Source: Guillardia theta CCMP2712
Taxonomy: Eukaryota; Cryptophyceae; Pyrenomonadales; Geminigeraceae
NCBI RefSeq assembly: GCF_000315625.1
Contig: NW_005434558.1
Coordinates: 7,085-58,841 of the forward strand
Direction: 5' to 3'
Length of the DNA stretch: 51,757 nt
Numbering within the stretch: the stretch's first letter is position 1; every line of letters begins with the position of its first letter. Both the position numbers and the translations under genes were made by a program. A model generated the notes under the pieces. That model saw only the letters and a program-made list of their open reading frames with translations, made no database searches and had not been told where the DNA came from. This document shows positions 10,049 to 21,142 of this stretch, one piece after another.

Positions 10049-13000
10049 GTCAATGAAGGGATTCGATGGACATGAAGTCGTTCACATGTCGTAGGGGTCC
10101 CCCAAATAGCCGAGCAAACGTGTTGAGCATCCAGAAATTGAGGGAGGAGAATCGAGATACAAGATCCTTCTCTTTGAATGTCAGGTGAATAACGGTGGTT
10201 AGTTGTAGGTTTGGTGGAGGTTTCCTCCGTGCTCGGGACCGTGTCAACACAGAATCAATATGCGTCAAGCCATCGGCATTGGCGTCATCCTGGGCTTCAA
10301 TGCTGCAGGTATCCTGTAGCATGGTGCGCCCTCTGCTCCTCTCTAAGCTGCATGTCCCAGGAGAGGCAGTCGTAGAGAACCTCGCTCCATGCTGGGCAGC
10401 AGCCCTGTCAGGTCAGATCGCCAAAGGAGATACCATCCTCAGAGGTGAGGACGCAAGTCCCTGGCGCCGCTGACAGCCTCCCAGTCAACGGGCAGTCTGT
10501 GCAGGACAGCAGCCCAGAGGTCCCGATCTCCATGAGGCTCGCCAGGTCTCATGCGCATGTCCGCCGGCTCGGCATGACGGTGTGCGCTGCAGGTTGAGGG
10601 ACCGGATCCTGGGCCCTGAGAACACTCTTGTGGGTATGAAGCTACGGCATGCGGATGTGAGTTGGAGGATGATGGGAGCTTTGGTGATGCTGCTGCAGGG
10701 ATCTGAGCATGATATCCACGTTGTTCGCTTCCGTGGAAGTAATTCCTCCTTCCCCCTCCTCTCCTCCCCTCCTCTCCTCTCCCCCTCCTCTCCTCCCCCC
10801 TCCTCTCCTTACCATCCTCAAGCTCCTTTACGCTCTTTTGTGCTTCTATCTGAGAGATGTTGCAGCATCGGCTGAATGCGAGACCCAGCAACTGCACCTG
10901 ACTGCAGGTGGCGCACCACTCTCCTCCAATCGTCTCCTCTGGCTTCCTCCTCCCTCCTTACCCTGCTCTATTTTTCTCTCCTCCACCACCTCTTCCCGAT
11001 CCGTCCACTTGCTCCTCTCCCTCCTTCGTGCAAAACCCCACACCCTCCTACCCGCCAGCCCCACACCAACCCTCCTCCTCTCAAAGTATCCCAGGGATCG
11101 GCATCGACGTTGTGAAGAACGCTGAAGGGAAGTGCATCGTGAGGTGAAGTCCTGGCGAGCGTGCGATAGGAGCTGACGCTTCAGCAGCGCCATGTCCGAA
11201 GGAGGAGCAGCGAAGAGCACTGGGCTGCTGAAGGTGCCTAGCTGCCCCCCTTGCTGTCTGTTAGACCTTTCTCTTGCCTTGCTGTGGAGGCAGAGCAAGT
11301 AGCTCGTGAGGTAGCAACGGATGTTGGTTGTTGGTAGGAGCTCAGGAGTTCCGTTGAGCCGTCAGGTTACTCGTTGACGAACGAGAGTTTGTGTAGCCGT
11401 GCTCCATAGGCCGCACTGAGATGATGTGGAGCGAGGCAGAAGGTCTGGTGGGCTTGCGGCACACAGGCAGGAAGGACAAGGGAGGGAGGGAGGGAAGAGG
11501 AAGAGGAGGAGAGAAGATATGTCTATCTTTGTAGCATAATCCTTGCGTCAGGTGGGAGATGAGATAGTATCAATCAACGGCGCCTCCTGTGCTGGCCTGT
11601 CAAAGCTTCAGGTCCTTCAAGCATCGCAGGGCGTCTCCTATACCAGAGTCTTCCTCTCCGTCAGAAACCACCAGCGAAAAGTGAGGAAAAATCCCATGAT
11701 ATCCTCCTCCTTTTCTCTCCTCCTCTCCTACTCTTTCACGTCCTCCTCTTCTCTTCCACCTCTATACCCACCTCCGCTGCTCTGCTCTCTCCACCTCCTC
11801 CTCGCCTATGGTTTCTCGTGGCGGCCCTGTGTATTCTTTCCTCCCCAAGTGAGTTCCTATATCTCAGTCTTCACTCAGGCTTTCGATATCACAATCGTTC
11901 GGATGCACAACTTGTCCAAAAGCGCACAGGTAACTTCCCCTCCCCTCCCTCCCTCCCTCCCTCCCTCCCTCCCTCCCTCCCTCCTCCCTCCTCTCTCCAC
12001 TCCTCCCGCTCCTTCTCCCTCCCTTCCCCCTCCTTCGCTCACCTCCCAGCAGGAGCTCGCTGTCTCCTACCGAGCTCTCCTCGCGAAGCTTCTCCTCCGT
12101 CGAGGTAACAAGAGCTGGGGTACGGCTGGCAGCTGACTTGAGGGCAGAACGAACGAGCATGCCAGATAAGGAAAACGAGCCAGCGAACAAGCAAACTGCT
12201 CCCGCTCCTGCTCCCGCTCCCGCTCCTGCTCCTGCTCCTACGTGGGCGACGGAGGGGGGCAAGAGCAGGGAAAAGGTGTTGTCCGAGGGTCAGGAGGACA
12301 CGGCGACTCGTCCGGTTGCTCTTCATGGAGAGAGAAGAAGGAAGGGATTAACAGAGGCGGAGCAGGTGGAGCAGGGGACCTCCCTCCCTCCCTTCCAGCT
12401 GCAGATCAGCGGAGACATCGAGGAGGGAAGGATTGCGCGTGCTATCTATGGATACAATGCAATCCGGTCTCCTCCATTCCCTCCCCCCTCCTCCTTTCCC
12501 CCCTCCTCCCTTCCCTCCCTCCAACTTACTCCTTCTGTCTCCTCCTTTCTCCCCCTCCCCCCCTTCCCTGCAACTTTCTTCTTCTTTCCCTGCCCCTGCC
12601 TCTCCTTGTTTTTCCTCTCTCTTACTATTTGCAGAGGAGATGAGCTTTCTTTTAAGCCCAACGATATCCTCACTATCCTCTCCCGCTCAAAGGTAACACT
12701 CCCTCCCTCCCTTCCCTCCCTCCCTCCCTTCCCTCCCTCCCTCTCTCCCTCATCCCCTTCTGACGGGTGAGACAGGACAAGGGCTGGTTGGTGGCTTTGC
12801 TGGACGGCAAACGGGGTCACGTACCTGAAAATCATCTCGGCTACATCTCGAAGGGTGAGCGATCACGAATTAATCCTCCTCTCTCCTTCTCTGTACTCCT
12901 CCTTCACTATCTCCTCCTCCTTCACTATCTCCTCCTCCTTCACTATCTCCTCCTCCTTCACTATCTCCTCCTCCTTCACTATCTCCTCCTCCTTCACTAT

Positions 13001-13280
13001 CTCCTCGTGCTGCAGATAACTTTCTCACCTCCTTTTTCAGTTTCCCCGCCCTCATCGCAGGAGCATACCTCACTACCTTCCTCCTCCCCTCCTCCATCGT
13101 CTCCTCCCCCAACCTCTCCTCAGCTGCTCCCCGACATCGCAGCAGGCAGCGAGCTGCTCAAGGTGATGACTTTGCTCGCATGCTCTCGCATGACCGGGGG
13201 AGCAGCCTCTCTCCTACGTCCACGAGCTTGAAAGGGACCAGGACAGATGTGAAAAGAGACAGCCAGCAGGAGCAGTGACG

Positions 13281-13314
<34 letters not shown>

Positions 13315-13319
13315 TGACG

Positions 13320-13394
<75 letters not shown>

Positions 13395-16329
13395 CCAGAT
13401 CGAGCTGCTTGTCGCTCATCTTCGGTCGATTTGTCAGCCCTGGATCCGCGATGCTCGCAGGTGTCGCCGGTCGCTGCTGCCTCGACGCGACTCTGGTCCT
13501 CCTGCTCGGGCATTGAGAATCCTCTTCCTCTTGCCGACGTCAAGAGCTCCAGGTTTAAGTAAGTTCTCCTGCTCCTCCTCCTGCATCATACCCACTTCAT
13601 CCTTCCTCACCTCATCCTTCCTCTTCTTCATCATATCTTTCTCCTCCTTCCTCTTCTCTTTCCCTCTCTCTTTCATCCTTCACAAATCCCTATCTTCATT
13701 CTCCTGCTCATGACCTTCTTTCTCCTGCTCTGCTACTGCAGGCAGCTCATCATCAGCGGCTGCCCGCTTGACCAAATCCGGAGCTGCAAGGTATTTATCC
13801 TCATTGCCTTCCTCCGCTTCTGATCCCGCCCTCCCCCCTTCTTCCTCCTTCCCCTCCCCTTTCCCGCTTCTGATCCATGCTTGGCAGAACGATCGCGAGC
13901 TCGACGCTCTGGCACACATCCTTGGGGGGAGGTGATGGGACGAGCAGTAGCGCAAGCAGGGAGTGAGGAGCCTGCAGGTTCGACGATCGAGGGGTTGACC
14001 AGCACGTAGCTGCTGAGGAAGAACGACCCCTATCCTCCTCCTCCCTCCTTGAAATTCAGATCATCGGGTACCTCTCTGCCGCCCTCAACCTCTTGCTTCC
14101 CCACCTCCCCCGCCACTCTCCTCTCCTCTCCTCTCCTACTTCCCTCCTCACCCTTTCTCTCCAGAGCTAAGAACCTCCCTGTCATCGGCAAGGTCCTCCA
14201 CAGCTTCCTCCTCGTTACAGCTGTTGACAAGCATACAGACCAACGGCTCCTTGCTCTTCTGCACTATCTCCTATGCTGGCACGACAGTTCGGACCTCCTC
14301 CTCTCGATACAGGTCCTGCCCCCTCCCACTGCCTCCCTCCTCCTCCCTCCTCCTCCCTCCTCCCTCCTCCCTCCTCCCTGCTCCCTGCTCCCTCTTTTAC
14401 CGTTTCCTCCCTCCCCACTTCTCCTTCTAACCGGCGGCAGCAGCTCGTTGGCAAGTTTCAACGAGCGTTTCTACTTCTTCGAGGAGGAGGGGCAGGACAA
14501 CGTCCGAGTGTCTGTGCTGTGCCGAGGAGAGCACGGAGAGAGAGTCATAGGGGAGGCGAGAGTCGAGGTGTGTTCTCACCCCCCCTCTCTCTCCCCCACC
14601 TCATCCTCCTCTCCCCCTCCTTTTCTTTCTCCTCCTCCTCCTCCTCCTCCCCTCCCCCCACCTTTCCCTTCTCTTCCGCTCGTCCTCTTTCGTCCTCTTC
14701 CTCTCATCCACTGCCGCCTCCTCCTATTTCCGCACTTTCTTGTCTCTGCAAGGGAGACTTATTTATGGTCATAGCTCAAGGGGGCAGCAGTGAAAAACGA
14801 AATCGAAGTAAGATTTTCCCTCCCTCCCTCTCCCTCCCTCCCCCCTCTGCTCGCCTTCTGCTCCCCCCTCCTCCCCCCTCTGATCTCCTTCTGCTCCTCC
14901 CTCCCTCTCTTCACTGTCCCTCAGGGATGGTTCGATCTGAGCAAGCAGAGCGCCCTTGTGGTCGGCAGCACTGGGGTGAGCCTCAACTCACTCCCCCAGC
15001 TGAGCTGAGAAGAAGGCAGATCGCCGCGCTCCAGGTCAAGGCGAAGCTGCACGAGCACGGGAGGAAGGAGGAAGGAGGAGGACGAGGGGCGAGGCAGGAG
15101 GAGAACAACAAGATTGAAATCAGCTGCGATACGAGGGAGGCTGTCTGCCCCAAGTGCCAGATCTACTTGCAGAGGAAGGAGGCGGAGATTGCACATCAGT
15201 TTGAGGTTCCTTGCCCTCCGCCTCCTCCCCGCCTGATCCTTTCGCTAGCTGAAGCTCCAGTGCAAACTGCGGGACATTCAACGCAAGAGGCACGAGGTGA
15301 AGCCCCGCCCCTCCCCCCCTTCCCGCAGCCGCCCGCCTCTGACTCCAGCTGCCAGGACGCCCAGAAGTCACTCTCCTATGCTGGTCTGCTCCTCGCCCCT
15401 CACGACCCGTCTCCTTACACCCAGCAGGATCTGGCGAGCTGGGAGACCAGAGGATGATTTCCCAGCTGGGAGCTCTGCAGGTGACCAGCTGGCATCGTGG
15501 CTGCCGTAGGGGGTGGAGATAGCTCAGTGACGTGGCAGATGGAGAACGAGAGGCTGGCCAAGGAGCTGCACTCCCTGCGGGCTGAGATGAGAAGAGCTGA
15601 GAACGGCAGGACGGGTTCAGGTGGGGTCATCGTCTGCTCAACTTTGCGGTTGACGGGTCGGCTGACGGGCCCAGCAGAGCTCGAGCGGGAGCAACAGTTG
15701 ATCATCCAGAACTGGGGTGAGCGGCCGACGACCTCGTGTCCTCTGAGGAGCTGAGAAGTCCGGCAGGCGCATCCCTGAGGAAGTTCCGGGGAGATTGCAG
15801 GAGGTCGAACCTGACACCTTTCTGTGAGGTGAGAAACTTGCCGGCTAGGTGGGGTCGAGCTGAGTGCTGACGTGTGTTCAGGACTTCCTCGAGGATTGCT
15901 TCAGGCTGCGAGAGGTTCTCACGTCCTCCAAGTTCGGGTGACTGACTGACTTTGCCCCTCCCCTTTCCCCTTCGCCCCTCCTGCCGTCCCTGTCCCTCCC
16001 GTCACATCCTCCTCGTGCTCCTCCCCTCGCTCTCTGTCATCCTCTTCTTCCTCCTCCCTCTAACTTAGCACATACAGTTCCAACGCAGAGACAGCACAGA
16101 TTCTCGAACAAACCGAGATGACAATCAACGAGTGAGTGACTTGCGGAAGAAACGAGGGAGTGACAGAGGCCCGAACAGAGGGAGGGAGGAGGAGCCTGTA
16201 GTTGTGGTGCCAGTGGTGGAAGAGGAGGCGATGATGATGATGGGATGATGCTGATCGATGCTGATGGCAGGTCGATCAACGTGAGTTATGAAGACAGCGA
16301 GAGTGACAGGTCCATTCGTTTCTTCTAGT
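10047..16329 (+). CDS. Multi-exon scaffold protein: PDZ-PDZ-SH3-C2-coiled coil
   Basis: Many short exons between pyrimidine-rich introns build the domains. PDZ1 (about 10258-10740) has GIGVILGFNAAG, a split ILR-VNGQSVQ strand and LRDRILGPENTLVGMKLRH. PDZ2 (about 11098-11930) has GIGIDVVKNAEG, VGDEIVSINGASCAGLS and FDITIVRMHN. SH3 (about 12434-12853) has ARAIYGYNAI, GDELSFKPNDILTILSRSK, then GWLVALLDGKRGHVPENHLG. A Gly-Ala run follows (about 13280-13392). A C2-like domain (about 14168-14980) has AKNLPVIGK, FNERFYFFEEEGQDNVRVSV and GWFDLSKQSA. The rest is charged coiled coil (WQMENERLAKELHSLRAEM) ending SINVSYEDSESDRSIRFF and TAG at 16327-16329. Such a protein would organise membrane or cytoskeletal signalling complexes; that role is inferred. 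The domains are clear, but the start (ATG 10047) and some exon borders are uncertain. Confidence 0.75.
12893..13010 (+). repeat. 18-bp tandem repeat in an intron, about 6 copies
   Basis: The unit tcctccttcactatctcc repeats between two exons of the scaffold gene, just after the SH3-encoding exon. It extends the intron's polypyrimidine tract. Confidence 0.85.
13280..13392 (+). repeat. Hexanucleotide (GGAGCA)n run, coding Gly-Ala
   Basis: About 17 GGAGCA units with one interruption (gtgacggca). In the frame joined to the flanking exon (ending SGIENPLPLADVKSSRFK) it encodes Gly-Ala repeats. The other frames would give Arg-Ser or Gln-Glu. Confidence 0.75.
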
Positions 16330-16379
16330 CATTCACTAGTGTCATGTACGGTGTTGATAGTAAACTTCTCCTAAAGGTC

Positions 16380-16625
16380 CCCGGGCCCGGGCCTGTGCCA
16401 CCGACTCTGATGTGTCGACTCACATCGCCTGCCTTTACTCAAAGTTAACTCACATTATCATGATCAGAGTACGATGACATCTCACATTATCATGATCGGA
16501 GTCCAATCACATCTCGGATGATCGGACATGATCCGATCATCACTATAATCCGATGCCATGATGTTCGATCATCACTATAATCCGATGTTCGATCATGATC
16601 GGAGTCCGATGATCGAGTGAGTTCA
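16380..16625. repeat. Palindrome-rich island with GATCATGATC / TCCGATCATC words
   Basis: Short self-complementary words (tcatgatcgg, tccgatcatca, ccgggcccggg) recur many times in 240 bp between the scaffold gene and the SDR gene. It includes tttactcaaagttaa, the core of the inverted repeat at 8440-8668. Confidence 0.65.
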
Positions 16626-16731
16626 GGCTTCAATTTCTTTCTTTTTCTTTTTCTTTTTCTTTTTCGTTTTTTTTAAACTTTTTTTTTCCTTTCTTTTTTC
16701 CCTACTTTTCGAGGCAAACTCCACCACCATC

Positions 16732-18504
16732 ATGCAGGGGCGCCAGGGCGTCGCGCTGCTGTTGCTGGCGGCGACATGGCAGCAGGCGGAGAGCTTCATG
16801 CAGGTCGCTCCCTCGTCAAGGATGCTCCATCCTACGAGCACGCGAACATGCTTGCGCATGTCTGTGGAGAAGGGATCGCGGGTGAGGCCGTTGCTGTTGT
16901 TTCACGTTTTCGTCTTGATCCATGAACATGCGAGGAGGAGGGGATTTAGTTCCGGAATGACTCGAGCGACAGGTGGCTGTTGTCCCTGCGTATGAGAGAA
17001 CAGGAATCTGTGTCACCAAGGTCCTCGTCGACAACTCTTTCAAGCCCGTGGTTCAAGTACCTGCTCCTGCTCCTCCTTCTCGTCCTCCCCTCCTCAGTGA
17101 CTCTTGGCCCCTCAGGTGCCTCCGGGCTTCACCGACAAGTCTCCTCTCCGATGGCCCATCGACGGCTTCCCCAACCATGTTCCCGAGGGTGTGCAGGTAG
17201 CAGGAGCAGAGGGGAGTGGCAGCAGGGGGAGGGCGTGACTGAAAGGTTGTGCAGTTGGTGAACGATCAGTTGCCTGTTGTCAAAGGGCTTGTCATCGCGA
17301 CCGAGGAGAGTGCGGGAGTTGTCCCTTGCTATCCGCTGAGTGTTTGCGGTGCAGGATCCGGCCGATTCCCAGCAGCTCCGATACTTCCTGGGCGGGATCC
17401 AGGGGCTAGAGAAGTGAATCGTCAACAAGGGTCAGGATGGGACTAACGGCGTGTGACGCTAGGGTTGTGATGATGTCAAGAGTTGGAGTAGACAGGAAGG
17501 ATGAACTGTTGTTCAAGTTCAACCCGTTCCTGAAGATCGGCAAGTGGTGAGGAGCCGTACCCAGCCCCTCGTCCTCTCCTCAGCCCTGAGGGCAGGTACG
17601 AGATAGAGGAGACCCTCAAGCAGTGTGCTGCTGAGCAAGGCTTCGACTACACCATCGTCCGCACAGGTCGACCTCTCCTCACGCCTCCTCGCAAGCCGCT
17701 GCAAGGCGTTGACTTGCTGCAGCAGGCCAGCTGCAGGGCGGGCCCTTCTATAACTCCAACCGCGAGTTCCAGTCTGCTCTGGAGGGGAACCTCTTCGACT
17801 TCGAGCACCAGGTGCCTGATGAGCGACAGGAAGGGACCACTGGCTCATCCTCTTCCTCTGCAGTCTTTCCAGGTCTCCTTGACCGACCGCATCGACGGCA
17901 GTACCTCCCGCGACCTCGCGTCGACCGCCCTCTTCGAGGTACATGCTCCTGCTCCCCGTCCTCCCTCGTGCGGGGGTGACTTCGATCTCAAGGCTCTCCA
18001 ACGAGACGTCAAGACGTTCAGCATCATCTCGAAGAAGGAGGGATTCGTGCCTTGCTCTGTGAAGAACCACATGCAGGTGCCCTGCTCTCTCACCTAGCTC
18101 TTGCTCGTCCCTCCAGAACCCTCCTCCCCCTGGACCTCTAGCTTTGTTCTACTCCCTTCTGCTCCTTCCAGAGCCTGTCACATCCTCTCTTTGCAAGATT
18201 CTCTGCTTCCTTACATGTGACTATGTCGGGTCTGTGTATCCTTCTTCGTTCTTGGAGCAAGTCTTGTCACGTTGGAATCAGTTTCTCGATTTTGTCTCTT
18301 TCTTCATCGTGTAACTTTTGATTTATTCTTCACTGATGATCCTTCCTTTGCCTGAAACGCACAGTGCCCTGCAGCCAACACCAAGAGCCGAACGGTATAC
18401 TCCTCCTCCACCTCCTCTTGCTGTCCGACTTTCTGCTCACGTTCCCTCAGGTCTACACGCCTTCTCCATCCGAGTGGGAGCAGGCGTTCTCGCAAGCCTC
18501 CTAG
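16732..18504 (+). CDS. Plastid-targeted NAD(P)-binding protein, atypical SDR family
   Basis: Twelve exons join in phase (first 16732-16881, last 18451-18504) to give about 306 aa; the exact donor of exon 4 (17317 or 17320) is ambiguous. The N-terminus is a signal peptide (VALLLLAATWQQAES) directly followed by FMQVAPSS and an Arg/Ser/Thr-rich stretch ending CLRMSVEKG, the bipartite plastid presequence pattern with Phe at +1. The mature part starts VAVVPAYERTGICVTKVL, in the place of the dinucleotide-binding strand but without a standard GxxGxxG. Later come KVVMMSRVGVDRKD and DYTIVRTGQLQGGPFYNSN, which match the strand-5 and 'YTIVRPG' regions of NmrA/atypical SDR proteins. The substrate is unknown. 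The degenerate nucleotide-binding loop raises the chance of a structural rather than catalytic role. The stop lies 16 bp from that of the convergent HAD gene. Confidence 0.75.
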
Positions 18505-18520
18505 GGCAGCAACACGTTTC

Positions 18521-20016
18521 TCAAGACAACTTTGCGTTGCTCTCCAACACGAGCCGAATCGCTTCCGCTGCTCCCAACTTGTCATGATCGTTCACCGTCC
18601 TGTCCGCCACCTCCTTGAGCTTGGGGACAGCATTCCCCACCGCTACTGCCAGGCCTCCTGCCTCCTTCACAAGCTTCAGCATCTCCAGGTCGTTCTCTCC
18701 GTCGCCCATGGCCATGCAGGCGGCAGGAGACACGCCGAGCGCTTGCATGGCACGACGCACTCCCGACGCCTTCGAGGCCCCGGGAGGAAGAATCTCGAGC
18801 ATACCTGCGGGTCCGTTAGAGATGGGGGGGGGGGGGGGGGGGGACGAGGAGGAGAGTGTAGGGATGGAAGGAAGAGAAGGAGAGGAAGAGAAGAGGGGGA
18901 GGAGGAGGTGAAGAAGGATTGTGTTGAACGGACAAGATAGGCGAATTGAGGGAGGGGGCAGAGTCAGGGGGTGTAGATGGCGAGGAGGAAGAGGGCAAAC
19001 CGTCCATGGCCTTTGTGACGGCAGCAACTCCGGCGAACTTCTGCTCGATCTCAGGCCTGTGTCGCTTGAGGATCGCCTCCTCTCCGATGAACATCATCTT
19101 GTACACACACAGCTCTCCCTCAGCCCCCAGCCTTCGCATCCCCTCCTCTCCGACGCTCGTCGGCGGCGGCTCGTTGTACGGGCGCAGGACGTCGGTGTCC
19201 TTGTTCGTCTCCGACGTCACTATCATGTCCTTGTCTGTGTACGCGACGATGGTGATCTGGTGGGTGTTGGAGTAGGTCACCAGCTCCTGCACCGTCTCCC
19301 GGCCCAGCTTGATCTCCTGGATGGCGTTCCCTTCGTTGTCGCACACGAGGAGGCCCTGGATGAAGACCCCTGGCCCGCTGATGGTGTATCCCTTGTCCTG
19401 TAGCCCCAGTGCTCTCCTCACGTCCCCACCCATGGGCCTCGGGCCTTACCCGTCGCCATGACAACTTTGACACCTGAGTTCACAGCCTCGTTGATCGCCG
19501 CGCAAGTCTCGGGGTCCAGCTGGTGCTGCTTGTTGAGCAGAGTCCCATCCACATCTGCATCCAACCAGTGAGCGGATCCACCACCACCTCCACCTCCACC
19601 TCCACCTCCTCCTCCTCCTCCTCCACCTCCTCCTCCTCCTCCTCCTCCTCCTCCTCCTCCCCCTGCCCCTCCTCTTCCCTAGCTCAGTCATCGACCTTCT
19701 GGTCCTCCTTCCTAGCACTCACACACACTGCATCCTCCCCTCTCCTTCTCCCGCCCTCGTCTACTCTCCTCGCACCTGTAAAGATGGCTTGGAACTTTTG
19801 CGTTCGACTCAGGAGAGCATCTTCCCCGCATGTGGAGGGCACTGACGACATGCGGGGACCGAGTCGGGTACGAGGCCGATCATGGCAGGCAGCTGCGATC
19901 CTTCGCGCCACGGATGAGACCTGCGGGGCTGACCGCAACATGGTCGGAGCCCAGCAGTATGCGAGGGAGAGATGGCTGAAGATAGAAAGGATCATGACGC
20001 GAGCGGATGTCTCCAT
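18521..20016 (-). CDS. HAD-superfamily hydrolase, Cof type, with N-terminal targeting sequence
   Basis: On the minus strand, exon 20016-19776 joins 19554-19001 and 18804-18521. HAD motif I is formed across the first splice (FTDVDGTLL). Motif II-like MATGK follows, then a cap domain (TISGPGVFIQGLLVCDNEG) and, in the last exon, the motif III Lys (GASKASGV) and motif IV GDGENDLEML. This is the order known for Cof-type (subclass IIB) phosphatases of sugar phosphates or nucleotides. The N-terminus (VMILSIFSHLSLAYCWAPTM) looks like a signal peptide followed by a Ser/Arg-rich transit-like segment, with Trp rather than Phe after the likely cleavage site. Oddity: between MATGKARG and RRALGLQDKG (about 19430-19448) the frame shifts and I find no acceptable intron; a sequence error or a mutation is possible. 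Start 19995 is an alternative. Confidence 0.78.
19577..19674 (+). repeat. (CCT/CCA)n microsatellite in intron 1 of the HAD gene
   Basis: Plus-strand ccacct and cctcct triplets run for about 100 bp, between exons 1 and 2 of the minus-strand HAD gene. Confidence 0.85.
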
Positions 20017-20149
20017 GCCGGATGTCCCTTGTCTAGATCTCGATCGCAGCAATCATGACAGGCTGACAAGATTCATGGTCAATGCAATATGCGTCGCAAA
20101 GGAGGTGAGAACGTGTTTGATCCCCCTTCTCCTCCTCTTTTGCTGATCT

Positions 20150-21142
20150 CTCAATGCAGGTTATCCAGCAAGCTCAGCTACCTTCCTCTTGCAGACATCG
20201 GCATCTATCGCTACATCCTGACTCCATCCATCATCATAAACCGTAAACACATCTTCACACCATCTCGCTACCATCGAGCATGATACCGCAAACTTTCTCC
20301 TACCATCTTATCCTGTTCTTGTCTTGTCCTACTCCTCTCTGGTCACTGTCCCATTCTTATCCCCCATTCCGCTCCCCTTGCATTTAAAAGTCATCCTTTT
20401 TAAAAACATATCACCCCCACCCACTTAATTTGGATTTCAACGTGTCTCTGGGTGGGTGGGTAGTTGTGACATGTATTAAGTAAAAGTAGAATCAATTTCC
20501 TAGATGAGTAAACATTCGAAATTGCCTCTGCTGATTTCCAGTGAGTAAAAATCAATGATTAGGTAAGTAAACTTTTATTACCTGCAGGGACACTTTTTAA
20601 GTGAAATACAAGCTCGATTTAGTACTGTATTTTATAAGTAATCATTAGTCTACAATGAATTTGTAGCAACAAGATGGGGTGTGGGTGGTAATATATGTGG
20701 GCGCACGGGCAGCGAGGAGCAGGAGGACGACGCCTCCTCCTGTGCGCGCGGGACGGGAAGCAGAGGAGAGAAGGAGGAGAGAAGAAGAAGAAGAAGAAGG
20801 AGAAGAAGAGAGAGATAGAGGAAGAAGAAGAAGAAGAAGAAGAAGAGAGATAGAAGAAGAAGAAGAAGAAGGAGGAGAGAGAGAGGAGGAGGAAGAGAAG
20901 AAGACAGAGGAAGAAAAGGTAGAGATAGAAGGAGAGAAGAGGAGACAGAGACAGAGACAGAGACGGAGGCACGACAAGACAGGACCACACAGAGCAGAGA
21001 GGTGTAAATCACAGCATCGTTTGTTCCGTGAAGACAAGGGCGCGTATTGATTCAGAGACGGTTCCACACTCTGCAGCCAGAGCTCAGACCTTCCAGCAGG
21101 GTCGAGCGGATCTTGTGACAGAAGTGAAAGAGAAGAGGCAAG
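20150..21142. other. Divergent intergenic region between HAD and CBP80 genes
   Basis: No gene seen. At 20470-20610 a word like agtgagtaaa recurs about five times at roughly 30-bp spacing. At about 20750-20970 the plus strand is nearly pure purine (gaagaagaa runs) and could be the leader or promoter of the CBP80 gene. Both flanking genes read away from this region. Confidence 0.5.

Noticed and set aside
14273-15457. A 394-codon plus-strand frame
   Set aside because: It reads through several introns of the scaffold gene; only parts of it coincide with true exons.
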